Below, in pieces: positions 44,169 to 52,159 of a DNA stretch of 64,000 bases (position 1 is its first letter; the number at the start of each line of letters is the position of its first letter). A program made the position numbers and the translations under genes. This stretch comes from Jiangella gansuensis DSM 44835. Lineage in GTDB: Bacteria; Actinomycetota; Actinomycetes; Jiangellales; Jiangellaceae. The notes below the pieces were generated by a model, which did no database searches, was not told the DNA's origin, and saw only the letters and a program-made list of their open reading frames with translations. Location of the stretch: the NCBI RefSeq assembly GCF_000515395.1, contig NZ_KI911782.1, positions 532,990 through 596,989 on the forward strand. The letters are read 5' to 3'.

Positions 44169-45224
44169 ATGGCGGGCATGCCGAGCGATTCGCCCGCGTG
44201 GAGGCCCGGAAGATTGCCCGCGATGCCGCCGGGACGCACTCCCCTTGATGATCTCGATCGGGCGATCGTCGCGTGCCTCCAGGTCAATGGGCGGGCCACC
44301 TGGCAACAGGTGGCCGCGGTCGTCGGCGCGTCCGAGTCGACGGTCTCGCGCCGGGCCAATCGGCTACTGCGCGACCAGGTCGTGTGCGTATCGGCGGTGC
44401 CCGACCCGCCCCGCTGCGGCCTGGGCACGCCGGTACTGATGCAGGTGGAATGCGCGGTCGGGGCCACCACGGCGGTCGCGGGCGTGCTGGCGATGCGCTC
44501 GGACGTGCGGTTCCTGGCCATGCTGACCGGTTCGCACGACCTCGTGCTCGAGGTGATCGTCGCCTCACGGGCCCATTTGGCTGAGGTGCTCGTCGAGCAG
44601 TTGCGGTCCATCCCGGGGATCACGCACACCAGCACCGAGACCGTGGTGCGCAACTTCAAGACCTCGTACGACTGGAGTCGCCGGATCCTCGGCGACGCGG
44701 CGAACGTCCTGGAACCGCCCCCCGTGGATGTCGCCGGCCCGGCCTCGCTGGATGGCGTCGACCTGCAGATGGCGCAGATCCTCGCCGCTGACGGCCGCAC
44801 TCCCATGTCGGAGGTCGCCGCCCGCGTGGGCATCGGTGAGGCCGCGGCCCGCCGCAGGGTGGACGCGCTCACCTCCCGCGGCGCTTTCTGGTTCGCCACC
44901 TTCGTCGATCCGCAGTCGATGGGCTACGAGACCGAGATGTTCCTCTGGCTCGACGTCGACTTCGCCCACCTCGAAGAGGTCGCGTCGGCGCTCGGTCAGC
45001 ACCCCGAAGTGCGCTACATGTCGGCGACCGCCGGTTACAGCGATCTGGCCTGCGAACTGGTGCTGCGCGACCTCGACGACCTTTACCGCTTCAACACCGA
45101 GGTGCTGGGCTCCCTGCCTGGCATCCGCCGGGTCGAGATGGGCCAGGAGCTGCGCATCGTCAAACGCGGCTTCCTGACCAGCTCGGCCGTGCTCCCCGAC
45201 GTCGCTCCGTACCTGCCGCGTTGA
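44169..45224 (+). CDS. double-domain Lrp/AsnC regulator
   Basis: A 351-aa protein made of two Lrp modules: HTH 1 at about residues 25-70 (LDDLDRAIVACLQVNGRATWQQVAAVVGASESTVSRRANRLL) with a RAM sensor to 165, and HTH 2 at about 195-240 (LDGVDLQMAQILAADGRTPMSEVAARVGIGEAAARRRVDAL) with a second RAM domain. The RAM domains of this family sense amino acids. ATG 44169 was taken because AGAAGG lies 10 nt before it; other in-frame starts at 44151 and 44178 are possible. It sits between the operon and the dipeptidase and presumably controls both. Confidence 0.83.
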   Translation: MAGMPSDSPAWRPGRLPAMPPGRTPLDDLDRAIVACLQVNGRATWQQVAAVVGASESTVSRRANRLLRDQVVCVSAVPDPPRCGLGTPVLMQVECAVGATTAVAGVLAMRSDVRFLAMLTGSHDLVLEVIVASRAHLAEVLVEQLRSIPGITHTSTETVVRNFKTSYDWSRRILGDAANVLEPPPVDVAGPASLDGVDLQMAQILAADGRTPMSEVAARVGIGEAAARRRVDALTSRGAFWFATFVDPQSMGYETEMFLWLDVDFAHLEEVASALGQHPEVRYMSATAGYSDLACELVLRDLDDLYRFNTEVLGSLPGIRRVEMGQELRIVKRGFLTSSAVLPDVAPYLPR

Positions 45225-45261
45225 CCCGCGGCCGGCGGAGCACGAGAGATGAGGTGCTCAC

Positions 45262-46491
45262 ATGACCGAGACCGTCCGGCCGGCCACTCCGTACCGGTCG
45301 CGCCGCTATACCGGCTACACGTCCTATTCGTACCTGGAGGAGGGGCGCGACTACGAGTCGTTCGCGCTCGCGCCCGAGCTCGACCGGGTACCGCCGTACG
45401 ACCTCGGTCTGGACGACGCGCAGGAGGAACGCACCCGGCGGCTGATGCAGGACAACATCATCATCAGCCTGCACGACCACCCGCAGGTGTTCCCGGCGGA
45501 CATGAACGAGGTCCGCGCCTACATCCGCACCGGCCGCGAACGCACCGGGTACCTCGGTCTGTCCCGGTCGGGCATGACCGCGGTCTTCGACAACCTCATG
45601 GACGGCACCGCCTGCGTCACCAGCAAGTCCGGCTGGAAGTTCGACGACATCGTCTACGACATCGGCATGCGCACCTCCGACATCGCCCATCAGGACTATG
45701 TGCGCATCGCCTACGGCTTGGACGACATCCGGGCCGCGCACGACGCCGATCAGCTGGCCATCGTGCTGTGCCTCGAAGCGGCGACGCCGATCGAGAACGA
45801 GGTCGACCGCATCGACCTGTTATACGGGCTGGGCGTTCGGCAGATGGGCATCGCGTACTCCGAGTCGAACACCCTGGGCTCGGGCCTCAAGGAGGCCGGC
45901 GACGGCGGCCTGACGGCGTTCGGGCACCGGGCCGTCGAGCGGATGAACAAGCTCGGCGTCGCCATCGATGTCTCACACTCCGGCGACCGGACCTGTATGG
46001 ACACGTTCGCCGCGTCCACGAAGCCGGTCCTGATCACGCACGCCGGTGCCCGGGCGCTGTGGCCGACCCCGCGCATGAAGCCCGACGAGGTGATCCGCGG
46101 GTGCGCCGAAACCGGCGGCGTCATCGGCATCGAGGCCGCTCCGCACACCACCCTGACCGAGGCGCACATCGAGCACTCCCTCGAATCGGTCATGGAGCAC
46201 TTCGAGTACTGCGCCGAGCTCGTCGGCATCGAGCACGTCGCCTTCGGGCCGGACACGTTGTACGGCGACCACGTGGCGCTGCACGACGTGTTCGCGGCCA
46301 ATCTCGGCGTGCATGACGCCCACCGGGGCCCCACGTACCCGAAGATGCCCTACGTGGCCGGTCTGGAGAACCCGACCGAGTGCTTCCACAACATCGTCGG
46401 CTGGCTGGTCAAGCACGGGTACAGCGACGAGGACATCGTCGCCGTCACCGGCGGCAACACCCTGCGGGCGCTCAGCGAGATCTGGGTCTGA
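45262..46491 (+). CDS. M19 membrane-dipeptidase-family hydrolase
   Basis: A 409-aa metalloenzyme. Recognisable M19 sites: Glu in LCLEAATPI, His in DVSHSGDRT, His-Ala in THAGARAL, Asp in VAFGPDTLYGD. The first site, normally H-x-D (as in DGHNDLP), reads H71-D-H73 in ISLHDHPQVF, so one ligand is changed. Residues 1-50 form an extra N-terminal arm with no signal peptide. Relatives cleave dipeptides, including D-residue dipeptides and beta-lactams. 37 bp after the Lrp gene, 2 bp before the dehydrogenase. Confidence 0.82.
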   Translation: MTETVRPATPYRSRRYTGYTSYSYLEEGRDYESFALAPELDRVPPYDLGLDDAQEERTRRLMQDNIIISLHDHPQVFPADMNEVRAYIRTGRERTGYLGLSRSGMTAVFDNLMDGTACVTSKSGWKFDDIVYDIGMRTSDIAHQDYVRIAYGLDDIRAAHDADQLAIVLCLEAATPIENEVDRIDLLYGLGVRQMGIAYSESNTLGSGLKEAGDGGLTAFGHRAVERMNKLGVAIDVSHSGDRTCMDTFAASTKPVLITHAGARALWPTPRMKPDEVIRGCAETGGVIGIEAAPHTTLTEAHIEHSLESVMEHFEYCAELVGIEHVAFGPDTLYGDHVALHDVFAANLGVHDAHRGPTYPKMPYVAGLENPTECFHNIVGWLVKHGYSDEDIVAVTGGNTLRALSEIWV

Positions 46492-46493
46492 CC

Positions 46494-47543
46494 GTGCGTT
46501 CGGTCGTCCTCGAACGGTACGGCGGGCCCGACGTCCTGAATGTGGGTGACCTCGCCGAACCCCGGCCGACGCCCGGGGAGGTCCTCGTGCGGATGGCCGG
46601 CTCGGGCCTGAACCGGCTCGACGTCTTCGTGCGGCTGGGACTCACCGGCCCGGGGGTGCGGCAGCCGCGAGCGCTGCCGCATGTCATGGGCGCGGAGGGC
46701 GCGGGCACGGTGGTCGAGGTCGGCTCGGAGGCCAGCACCGAGCTCGCGCCCGGAGACGAGGTCATCGTGTTCTCCGGGCTGTCGTGTGGCCACTGCCGGT
46801 ACTGCCGGCGTGGTGAGACCAGCCGGTGCGCGAGTTACGAGATCCTCGGCGAGGACGTGTGGGGTGTACAGCGCGAGTTGGTCGCGCTGGCGCCGACCAG
46901 CCTGCTGCGAGTGCCGGAGGGGTTGTCCCTGATCGAGGCCTCAGCGGTGCCGACTACGTACACGACGGCTTGGACCATGCTGATGACGACCGGGCGGTTG
47001 CGCGCCGGCGAGCGGGTGCTGGTGGTCGGCGCCAGCGGTGGGGTGTCGATCGCGGCGATGCAGCTCGCCGCGCAGGCCGGCGCCGAGGTGCTGGCCACCA
47101 CCCGCAGCCCGGACAAGGCGCGGCGGCTGGCCCGGCTGCCGTACGTGCACCATGTTCTCGACTCCGCCGAGCCGGGCTGGTCGGCCCAGGTACTGGAGTA
47201 CACCGGCGGCGACGGCGTCGACCTGGTGGCCGACGCCGTCGGTGCACCGACCTGGCGTGACTCCATCCGGTCGCTGGCGACCGGTGGCCGGCTCGTCGTC
47301 TGCGGGGCCACCGGCGGGGACCGTCCCGACATCAGCATCCGGGAGCTTTACCAGGCGCACCGGCAGATCCTCGGGGCACCGTTCGGCGGCTGGAACGACT
47401 TCGTCGACGTCGTACGCATGATCCAGCGGGCGGATATCCGTCCGCTGATCCACGCCAGCGTCTCGATGGAGCGCACCGCCGACGGGCACCGCGTCATCGA
47501 GAACGACGAACACATCGGCAAGGTCGTTGTCGACCTGAGTTGA
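46494..47543 (+). CDS. MDR-family dehydrogenase/quinone-oxidoreductase-like, structural zinc only
   Basis: A 349-aa medium-chain dehydrogenase. The structural zinc four-Cys lobe is present (SCGHCRYCRRGETSRC), and the Rossmann loop is VLVVGASGGVSIAAMQLAA. The catalytic-zinc residues are missing: GSGLNRLDVFV has no Cys, and the GHE motif reads MGAEGAG. It therefore acts like a zinc-independent quinone oxidoreductase despite the zinc lobe. GTG start 2 bp after the dipeptidase stop suggests co-transcription in the Lrp-linked unit. Confidence 0.82.
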   Translation: MRSVVLERYGGPDVLNVGDLAEPRPTPGEVLVRMAGSGLNRLDVFVRLGLTGPGVRQPRALPHVMGAEGAGTVVEVGSEASTELAPGDEVIVFSGLSCGHCRYCRRGETSRCASYEILGEDVWGVQRELVALAPTSLLRVPEGLSLIEASAVPTTYTTAWTMLMTTGRLRAGERVLVVGASGGVSIAAMQLAAQAGAEVLATTRSPDKARRLARLPYVHHVLDSAEPGWSAQVLEYTGGDGVDLVADAVGAPTWRDSIRSLATGGRLVVCGATGGDRPDISIRELYQAHRQILGAPFGGWNDFVDVVRMIQRADIRPLIHASVSMERTADGHRVIENDEHIGKVVVDLS

Positions 47544-47594
47544 GGACGCGAGCCACCGACGTGCCCTACTGTGACGATCTGGGCTGACCCGGTC

Positions 47595-48122
47595 CTACTC
47601 GCCCGTGTCGGGCCGGTCGGCCTCCAGGACGGTGACCAGGCGACGCATGGTGGCCGCGGCGGCACGCAGCTCCTCGAGGTCGACCTGTGCGCCGATGCGA
47701 TCGGCCCACGGGTGCTGGACGAGTGAGATTCGCCTGATTGCCCAGTAACCGGCCTCGGTGCAGGCCAGCAGCTTGGCACGCCTGTGCTCGGGGTTGGGCC
47801 GGTACTCTGCCAGGCCCTGCTCGACCAGCAGGTCGGCGACCCTGCGGACGCCCTGCCGGGACATGCCCATACGCCGTCCTATGCCGGCCAGGGTTCGCGG
47901 CTCGTCCAGTACGCCGCCGAGCACCTGCCACCATGCGGCCGTGATGCCGCCGGCCGCGGCCATGTCCTGGGCGGCGTCCATGAGCCGGGCATTGAGGCGG
48001 AACGTGGTGAGGGCGAGGTCGGTGAGTGCTTCACCGGCCGGAGTGGCCGGCGAAGGTGCCGGCCACTCCTCCCGAGGTGGGACGGCGGCGTCCAGCCCGT
48101 TCTGCGCGGTGGTCATGCGCAT
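47595..48122 (-). CDS. MarR-family regulator
   Basis: A 175-aa winged-helix regulator: AWWQVLGGVLDEPRTLAGIGRRMGMSRQGVRRVADLLVEQGLAEYRPNPEHRRAKLLA spans the HTH and wing (residues 65-125). Its ATG overlaps the DJ-1 gene stop by one base (ATG at 48122 or 48116). The two tandem sites upstream of the DJ-1 gene are its likely operators, so the pair is an autoregulated stress-type operon. Confidence 0.83.
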   Translation of the reverse strand: MRMTTAQNGLDAAVPPREEWPAPSPATPAGEALTDLALTTFRLNARLMDAAQDMAAAGGITAAWWQVLGGVLDEPRTLAGIGRRMGMSRQGVRRVADLLVEQGLAEYRPNPEHRRAKLLACTEAGYWAIRRISLVQHPWADRIGAQVDLEELRAAAATMRRLVTVLEADRPDTGE

Positions 48123-48730
48123 CAGTGTGCCTGCATCAGGACCGGGAACGCGCTCGCGTCGGCCCGGTGGAAGACACCTTCGTAGGCCTCCAGCGTCCGG
48201 TAGGGCGCCAGCCCGAGCCGGCCCAGCGTGGCGCGGGCGAACTGGACGGGCGAGGCAGGGCCGGCAGTGATCAGATCGCCGTCGACCACCGCCCGCTCGT
48301 CGACGTAGAGGTGGGCGCCCTGGTAACCGGTGGCCTGCAGGTATTCGGGTGCCGCGCTGGTGTGGCGGCGGTGGTCGAGCAGGCCGGCCCGGGCCAGCCC
48401 GGCCGTGGCGCCGCAGATGGCCGCGACCGGCACGCCGGCATCCAGGAAGCGGGCGGCAGCGGTGAGGAACGCGGCGCCACCGCCGGCGTCCCAGAAGTCG
48501 GCGCCGGCCAGGATCAGCAGATCGCTGGCAGCCGGATCGAGGTCGGCCAGCAGCATGTCCGGCAGCATCCGGACCCCGCCCATGGACGTGACCGGATCGG
48601 CCGACTCGGCGACGGTGACGATGTTCCACGGTGCGCCGGTGAAGCGGCCGGTGCGCAGTTCGACGAGCAGGTGCCCGACCTCCCAGTCGGCGAGCGTGTC
48701 GTAAAGGGCGACGTGTGCGGTAGCAGTCAT
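48122..48730 (-). CDS. DJ-1/PfpI family protein
   Basis: A 202-aa class I glutamine-amidotransferase-like protein: VALYDTLADWEVGHLL, LILAGADFWDAGGGAAFL, and the nucleophile-elbow Cys in AAICGATAGLA, followed by HTSAAPEYLQATGYQG. The family includes glyoxalase III-like enzymes, isonitrile hydratases and chaperones. First gene of an operon with a MarR regulator. Confidence 0.83.
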   Translation of the reverse strand: MTATAHVALYDTLADWEVGHLLVELRTGRFTGAPWNIVTVAESADPVTSMGGVRMLPDMLLADLDPAASDLLILAGADFWDAGGGAAFLTAAARFLDAGVPVAAICGATAGLARAGLLDHRRHTSAAPEYLQATGYQGAHLYVDERAVVDGDLITAGPASPVQFARATLGRLGLAPYRTLEAYEGVFHRADASAFPVLMQAH

Positions 48731-48764
48731 GGAAACATCTTGTCATATAGGAAACATGTTGTCA
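48731..48764. promoter_or_regulatory. tandem 15-bp MarR-type operators
   Basis: GGAAACATCTTGTCA (48731-48745) and GGAAACATGTTGTCA (48750-48764) are direct repeats with one difference, 19 bp apart, immediately upstream of the DJ-1 ATG. Each holds an AAACATSTT dyad core (perfect AACATGTT in the second). Confidence 0.65.
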
Positions 48765-48926
48765 ATATCGCCGCTCGGTGGCGTTCGTGCACTGCCGATC
48801 GTCAGGCAGCCGCCCGGTCGTACGGAGCGGCGCGAAGGATCAGGCGACCATCCCCGCCGAATCGCCGCGCCGAGGTCGCCCCACGTCGTCACCGAGGTAA
48901 CGGCTGGCAGCCCGTACGCTCCAGGT

Positions 48927-49376
48927 ATGTGTGTCGCGCTGCCTTTCGTCGATGAGCATCGAGTGTCGGTGGCTGCCCCGGCACGGGTCGTCTGGGACGC
49001 GCTCGCAGCCCGGGTTCCGGGTGCACAGGGTGCCCGTGCCGAGGCCTATGGGCGGCTGGTCGCGGCCGAGCCGCGTCAGGCGTCCGGCCGCTTGTTCGAC
49101 GACGGCGCGACGCTGCCGGGCTTCACCGTGGTCGAGGCGGAACCGCACCGTTTCGTGCGTCTCGCCGGCCGGCACCGGTTCTCGCGGTATGAACTCAGGT
49201 TCGCTCTCGCCGAGCATTCCGGTGCGACCGAGCTGACGGCGCGGACGCTCGCGGACTTCCCCGGCCTGCCCGGGTCGCTCTACCGGCTCGTGGTCATCAG
49301 GTCCGGCGCGCATCGCGTCCTCGTCAACCGCATGATGCGCGCTGTGCGACGCGACGCGGAACGTGCCCTGACATGA
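48927..49376 (+). CDS. SRPBCC-like protein
   Basis: A 149-aa protein with a START-like fold suggested by RVSVAAPARVVWDALAARV, LPGFTVVEAEPHRFVRLAGRHRFSRYELRF and the C-terminal amphipathic helix. No ligand or partner is suggested by the neighbours. ATG 48927 has only a weak ribosome site (CCAGG). A perfect 17-bp-arm hairpin starts at its stop codon. Confidence 0.7.
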   Translation: MCVALPFVDEHRVSVAAPARVVWDALAARVPGAQGARAEAYGRLVAAEPRQASGRLFDDGATLPGFTVVEAEPHRFVRLAGRHRFSRYELRFALAEHSGATELTARTLADFPGLPGSLYRLVVIRSGAHRVLVNRMMRAVRRDAERALT

Positions 49377-49440
49377 GGTTCCGGCCCGATCGGCGTATCG
49401 CTTCCCCGGTGAGCGACACGTGACGATCGGGCCGGAACCT
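49376..49440 (+). terminator. 17-bp-arm perfect hairpin at SRPBCC gene end
   Basis: AGGTTCCGGCCCGATCG (49376-49392) and CGATCGGGCCGGAACCT (49424-49440) pair perfectly over 17 bp around a 31-nt loop. The left arm begins at the last base of the stop codon. There is no T-tract; it may act as an intrinsic or mRNA-stabilising hairpin. Confidence 0.6.
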
Positions 49441-49505
49441 GCCCCCCATCACCAAGCAGGACGTGGCTATGTGCCCGGAATGACGCGCTACGGCCTACCA
49501 ATACA

Positions 49506-49521
49506 TGTGATACGGGTCACA
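49506..49521. promoter_or_regulatory. perfect Crp-type site TGTGA-N6-TCACA
   Basis: TGTGATACGGGTCACA matches the classic Crp consensus at all ten fixed bases. It is in the 160-bp space between the converging SRPBCC and oxidoreductase genes, i.e. not at a recognisable promoter, so its use is doubtful. Confidence 0.4.
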
Positions 49522-49537
49522 CTACGAGGTCGACGGG

Positions 49538-50659
49538 TCAGCGGACCACGACATCGACGAGTTGGGCGTGATTGTTCGCCATGCCCTGCCGGTTCCACGC
49601 GGCCTCGACGGGTTGCACGTGGCCGGCGCCGTCGCGGGCCCGTGCCCGCAGCGCATACCGGCCCGGCTCCGGCGCTTCCCAGGTGAACCGCCACGGCCGC
49701 CACGCGTATGTGTCCGGCTGCGGCCCCAGCTCCGCCGCTGCCCAGGAGCCACCACCGTCCGCGCTGACATCGACGCCGAGGACTGGGGCCCAGCCCGACC
49801 ACGCTCGTCCGGTGAGCACGACGCGGCCGCGGTCGACGATGCGGACCCTGCTCTGGAAGTCCGGGATGCCGGGTGGCCGGATCAAGGCTCTGGGCAGGAT
49901 GCGCGTGACCGGCTCGCCGGGCTCGTCGGGTTCCCGCTTGACCCGGTACGCGGTGACGTTCTGGAAACCGTCGAACGGCGCGTCCAGGACGGTCACGCCG
50001 ACCAGCCATTTCACGTGCGCCATGCCGTACCAGCCGGGTACCACCAGCCGCACCGGTGCGCCGTGCTGCGGCGGCAGCGGCTGCCCGTTCATCTCATAGG
50101 CGAGCAGGACGTCGTCCCGCAACGCCTCGGCCACCGGGAGGCCGCGCCGATAGACCTGCTCCTCGCCGCGTTCCACGCCTCGGTCCGCGCCGGTGAATGC
50201 GACGTCGACCGCCGCGTCCAGCAGGCGGGCACCGTCCCGCAGGCCGGCCTCGCCCAGGACGTCGGCGAGCCGGGCGCCGGTCCACGACGCCGTGCCGACC
50301 GCCTCGTCCAACCACGGCTGACTGACCGGCCGCGGTTCCAGCCGCGCCCGGCCGTTGCCCGCACACTCGAGCGTGACCCGATGCGTCACGGGCTCCCGGG
50401 CCCGGAGGTCGTCGAGGCTGAGCGAGAGCGGGCGCGGCACGGCGCCGTCGACGGCCAGCCGCCAAGCCGCCGGGTCGATCACCGGGATGTCGTAGTGCGT
50501 CAGTAGGTAGTGCAGCCCGACGGGCGTGACGTCGTAGTGCAACGCCTCCAGCGGCATGCCGTGGTTGCGTGCGGCCAGCCGCAGCTCGTCGACGGTGATG
50601 CCCTCGCCGAGTTCGGCGACTCGGGCTGGAGCGCTGACGGATTCGACGGACATGGACAT
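49538..50659 (-). CDS. sulfite-oxidase-family molybdopterin oxidoreductase
   Basis: A 373-aa soluble Moco enzyme. The molybdenum-ligand Cys is in RVTLECAGNGRARLEP (about residue 100), the oxidoreductase molybdopterin domain runs from about 35 to 240 (APVRLVVPGWYGMAHVKWLVGV), and the C-terminal Mo-co dimerisation domain follows (VDVSADGGGSWAAAEL). No signal peptide, haem or membrane segment is present, so a cytoplasmic sulfite dehydrogenase-like or other role is possible. It is divergent from the FAD oxidase. Confidence 0.85.
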   Translation of the reverse strand: MSMSVESVSAPARVAELGEGITVDELRLAARNHGMPLEALHYDVTPVGLHYLLTHYDIPVIDPAAWRLAVDGAVPRPLSLSLDDLRAREPVTHRVTLECAGNGRARLEPRPVSQPWLDEAVGTASWTGARLADVLGEAGLRDGARLLDAAVDVAFTGADRGVERGEEQVYRRGLPVAEALRDDVLLAYEMNGQPLPPQHGAPVRLVVPGWYGMAHVKWLVGVTVLDAPFDGFQNVTAYRVKREPDEPGEPVTRILPRALIRPPGIPDFQSRVRIVDRGRVVLTGRAWSGWAPVLGVDVSADGGGSWAAAELGPQPDTYAWRPWRFTWEAPEPGRYALRARARDGAGHVQPVEAAWNRQGMANNHAQLVDVVVR

Positions 50660-50781
50660 GGTGGCCCCTGATCCCAGTCATACTCCTCCGCTCGCCGCCG
50701 GTCCAGGGCCGGGGATCGGGAGTACGGTGAGTGGGTCGACCGGGGGGCCGGCACATGGCCGAGATGCACGAGGGGGCAGCC

Positions 50782-52152
50782 ATGGCCGAAATCACCATTG
50801 ATCAGCTGCGAGAGCGCGTTCGCGGACCCGTGGTCGCGGCGACCGACGAAGGCTACGACGACGCACGTCGCGTCTACAACGCGATGATCGACCGGCGGCC
50901 ACGGGTGGTGGTGCGCTGCGCGAACGCCGGTGACGTCGCCGCCGCGGTCGACTTCGCCCGCGAGAACGGTCTGCCCGTCGCCGTGCGCGGCGGGTCGCAC
51001 AGCGTGCCCGGCTTCGGCACCGTCGACGACGGTGTCGTCGTCGACCTCGGCGGCATGCGAGGTGTCCGGGTCGACCCGCGAAACCGCACCGCCCGGGCCG
51101 AGGGCGGTGCGACCTGGGGCGACTTCAACGCCGCGACCTACGCGTTCGGGCTGGCGACCACCGGCGGGATCATCTCCACCACCGGCGTCGGCGGCCTCAC
51201 CCTCGGCGGCGGCATCGGCTACCTCGCCCGCGGTTTCGGGCTGTCCTGCGACAACCTGATCTCCGCCGACGTCGTCACCGCCGACGGCCGCTTCGTCGTG
51301 GCGAGTGCGCGGGAGAATGAGGACCTGTTCTGGGCGCTGCGTGGCGGCGGCGGCAACTTCGGTGTCGTGACGTCGTTCGAGTTCGCGCTGCACCCGGTGC
51401 GCGACATCTACGGCGGGCCGATGTTCTTCGAGCTCGACGACGCCGCCGACGTACTGCGCTTCTACCGTGATTTCATCCAGGACGCGCCGGAGCAGTTCGG
51501 CGGCTTCCCGGCGTACCAGATCGCGCCGCCGTTGCCGTTCATCCCGCAGGACCGGCAGGGCGAGCCGTTCCTGGCGTTCGTGGCCTGCTGGGCCGGTCCA
51601 CTGGAGGAGGGCGAGCAGGCGATCAAACCGCTGCGGGACATCGCGCCGATCGTGGCCCAGCACGTCGGGCCGATGCCGTATCCGGCACTGAACAGCGCCT
51701 TCGACGCGCTCGTGCCGCCGGGACTGCAGCACTACTGGAAGGCCAACTTCGTCACCGAGCTCACCGACGACGCCGTCGCGGCGCATCAGGAACACGGGCC
51801 GAAGGTGCCGGTCGTGAACTCCACGGTGCACATCTACCCGATCAACGGCGCCTGCCATCGGGTCGCACCGGACGAGACGGCGTTCGCCTACCGCGACGCC
51901 ACCTTCGCGACGGTGATCGCCGGCATGTGGCCGGACCCGGCGCAGAACGACGTCAACACCCGGTGGGTGCGCGACTACTACGCCGCCACCGCACCGCTGT
52001 CGGAGGAGGGTGGCTACGTCAACTTCATGGCTGCCGATGACCAGGACCGGATCGCGGCGAACTACAAGGGCAACTACCAGCCGCTGGTGGACGTGAAACG
52101 CCGCTACGACCCGGACAACCTGTTCCACCTCAACCAGAACATCCGGCCCTGA
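50782..52152 (+). CDS. FAD-binding oxidoreductase (BBE family, bicovalent type)
   Basis: A 456-aa berberine-bridge-type oxidase. The His for 8-alpha linkage is in AVRGGSHSVPGFG and the Cys for the second, 6-S link is in GLSCDNLISADVV, so the flavin is probably bicovalent. LTLGGGIGYLARG, ALRGGGGNFGVVTSF and the BBE tail RRYDPDNLFHLNQNIRP are present. ATG 50782 follows GAGGGGG by 5 nt; earlier in-frame codons lack such a site. Likely an oxidase of a sugar, aromatic or amine substrate. Confidence 0.86.
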   Translation: MAEITIDQLRERVRGPVVAATDEGYDDARRVYNAMIDRRPRVVVRCANAGDVAAAVDFARENGLPVAVRGGSHSVPGFGTVDDGVVVDLGGMRGVRVDPRNRTARAEGGATWGDFNAATYAFGLATTGGIISTTGVGGLTLGGGIGYLARGFGLSCDNLISADVVTADGRFVVASARENEDLFWALRGGGGNFGVVTSFEFALHPVRDIYGGPMFFELDDAADVLRFYRDFIQDAPEQFGGFPAYQIAPPLPFIPQDRQGEPFLAFVACWAGPLEEGEQAIKPLRDIAPIVAQHVGPMPYPALNSAFDALVPPGLQHYWKANFVTELTDDAVAAHQEHGPKVPVVNSTVHIYPINGACHRVAPDETAFAYRDATFATVIAGMWPDPAQNDVNTRWVRDYYAATAPLSEEGGYVNFMAADDQDRIAANYKGNYQPLVDVKRRYDPDNLFHLNQNIRP

Positions 52153-52159
52153 GCCGGTG

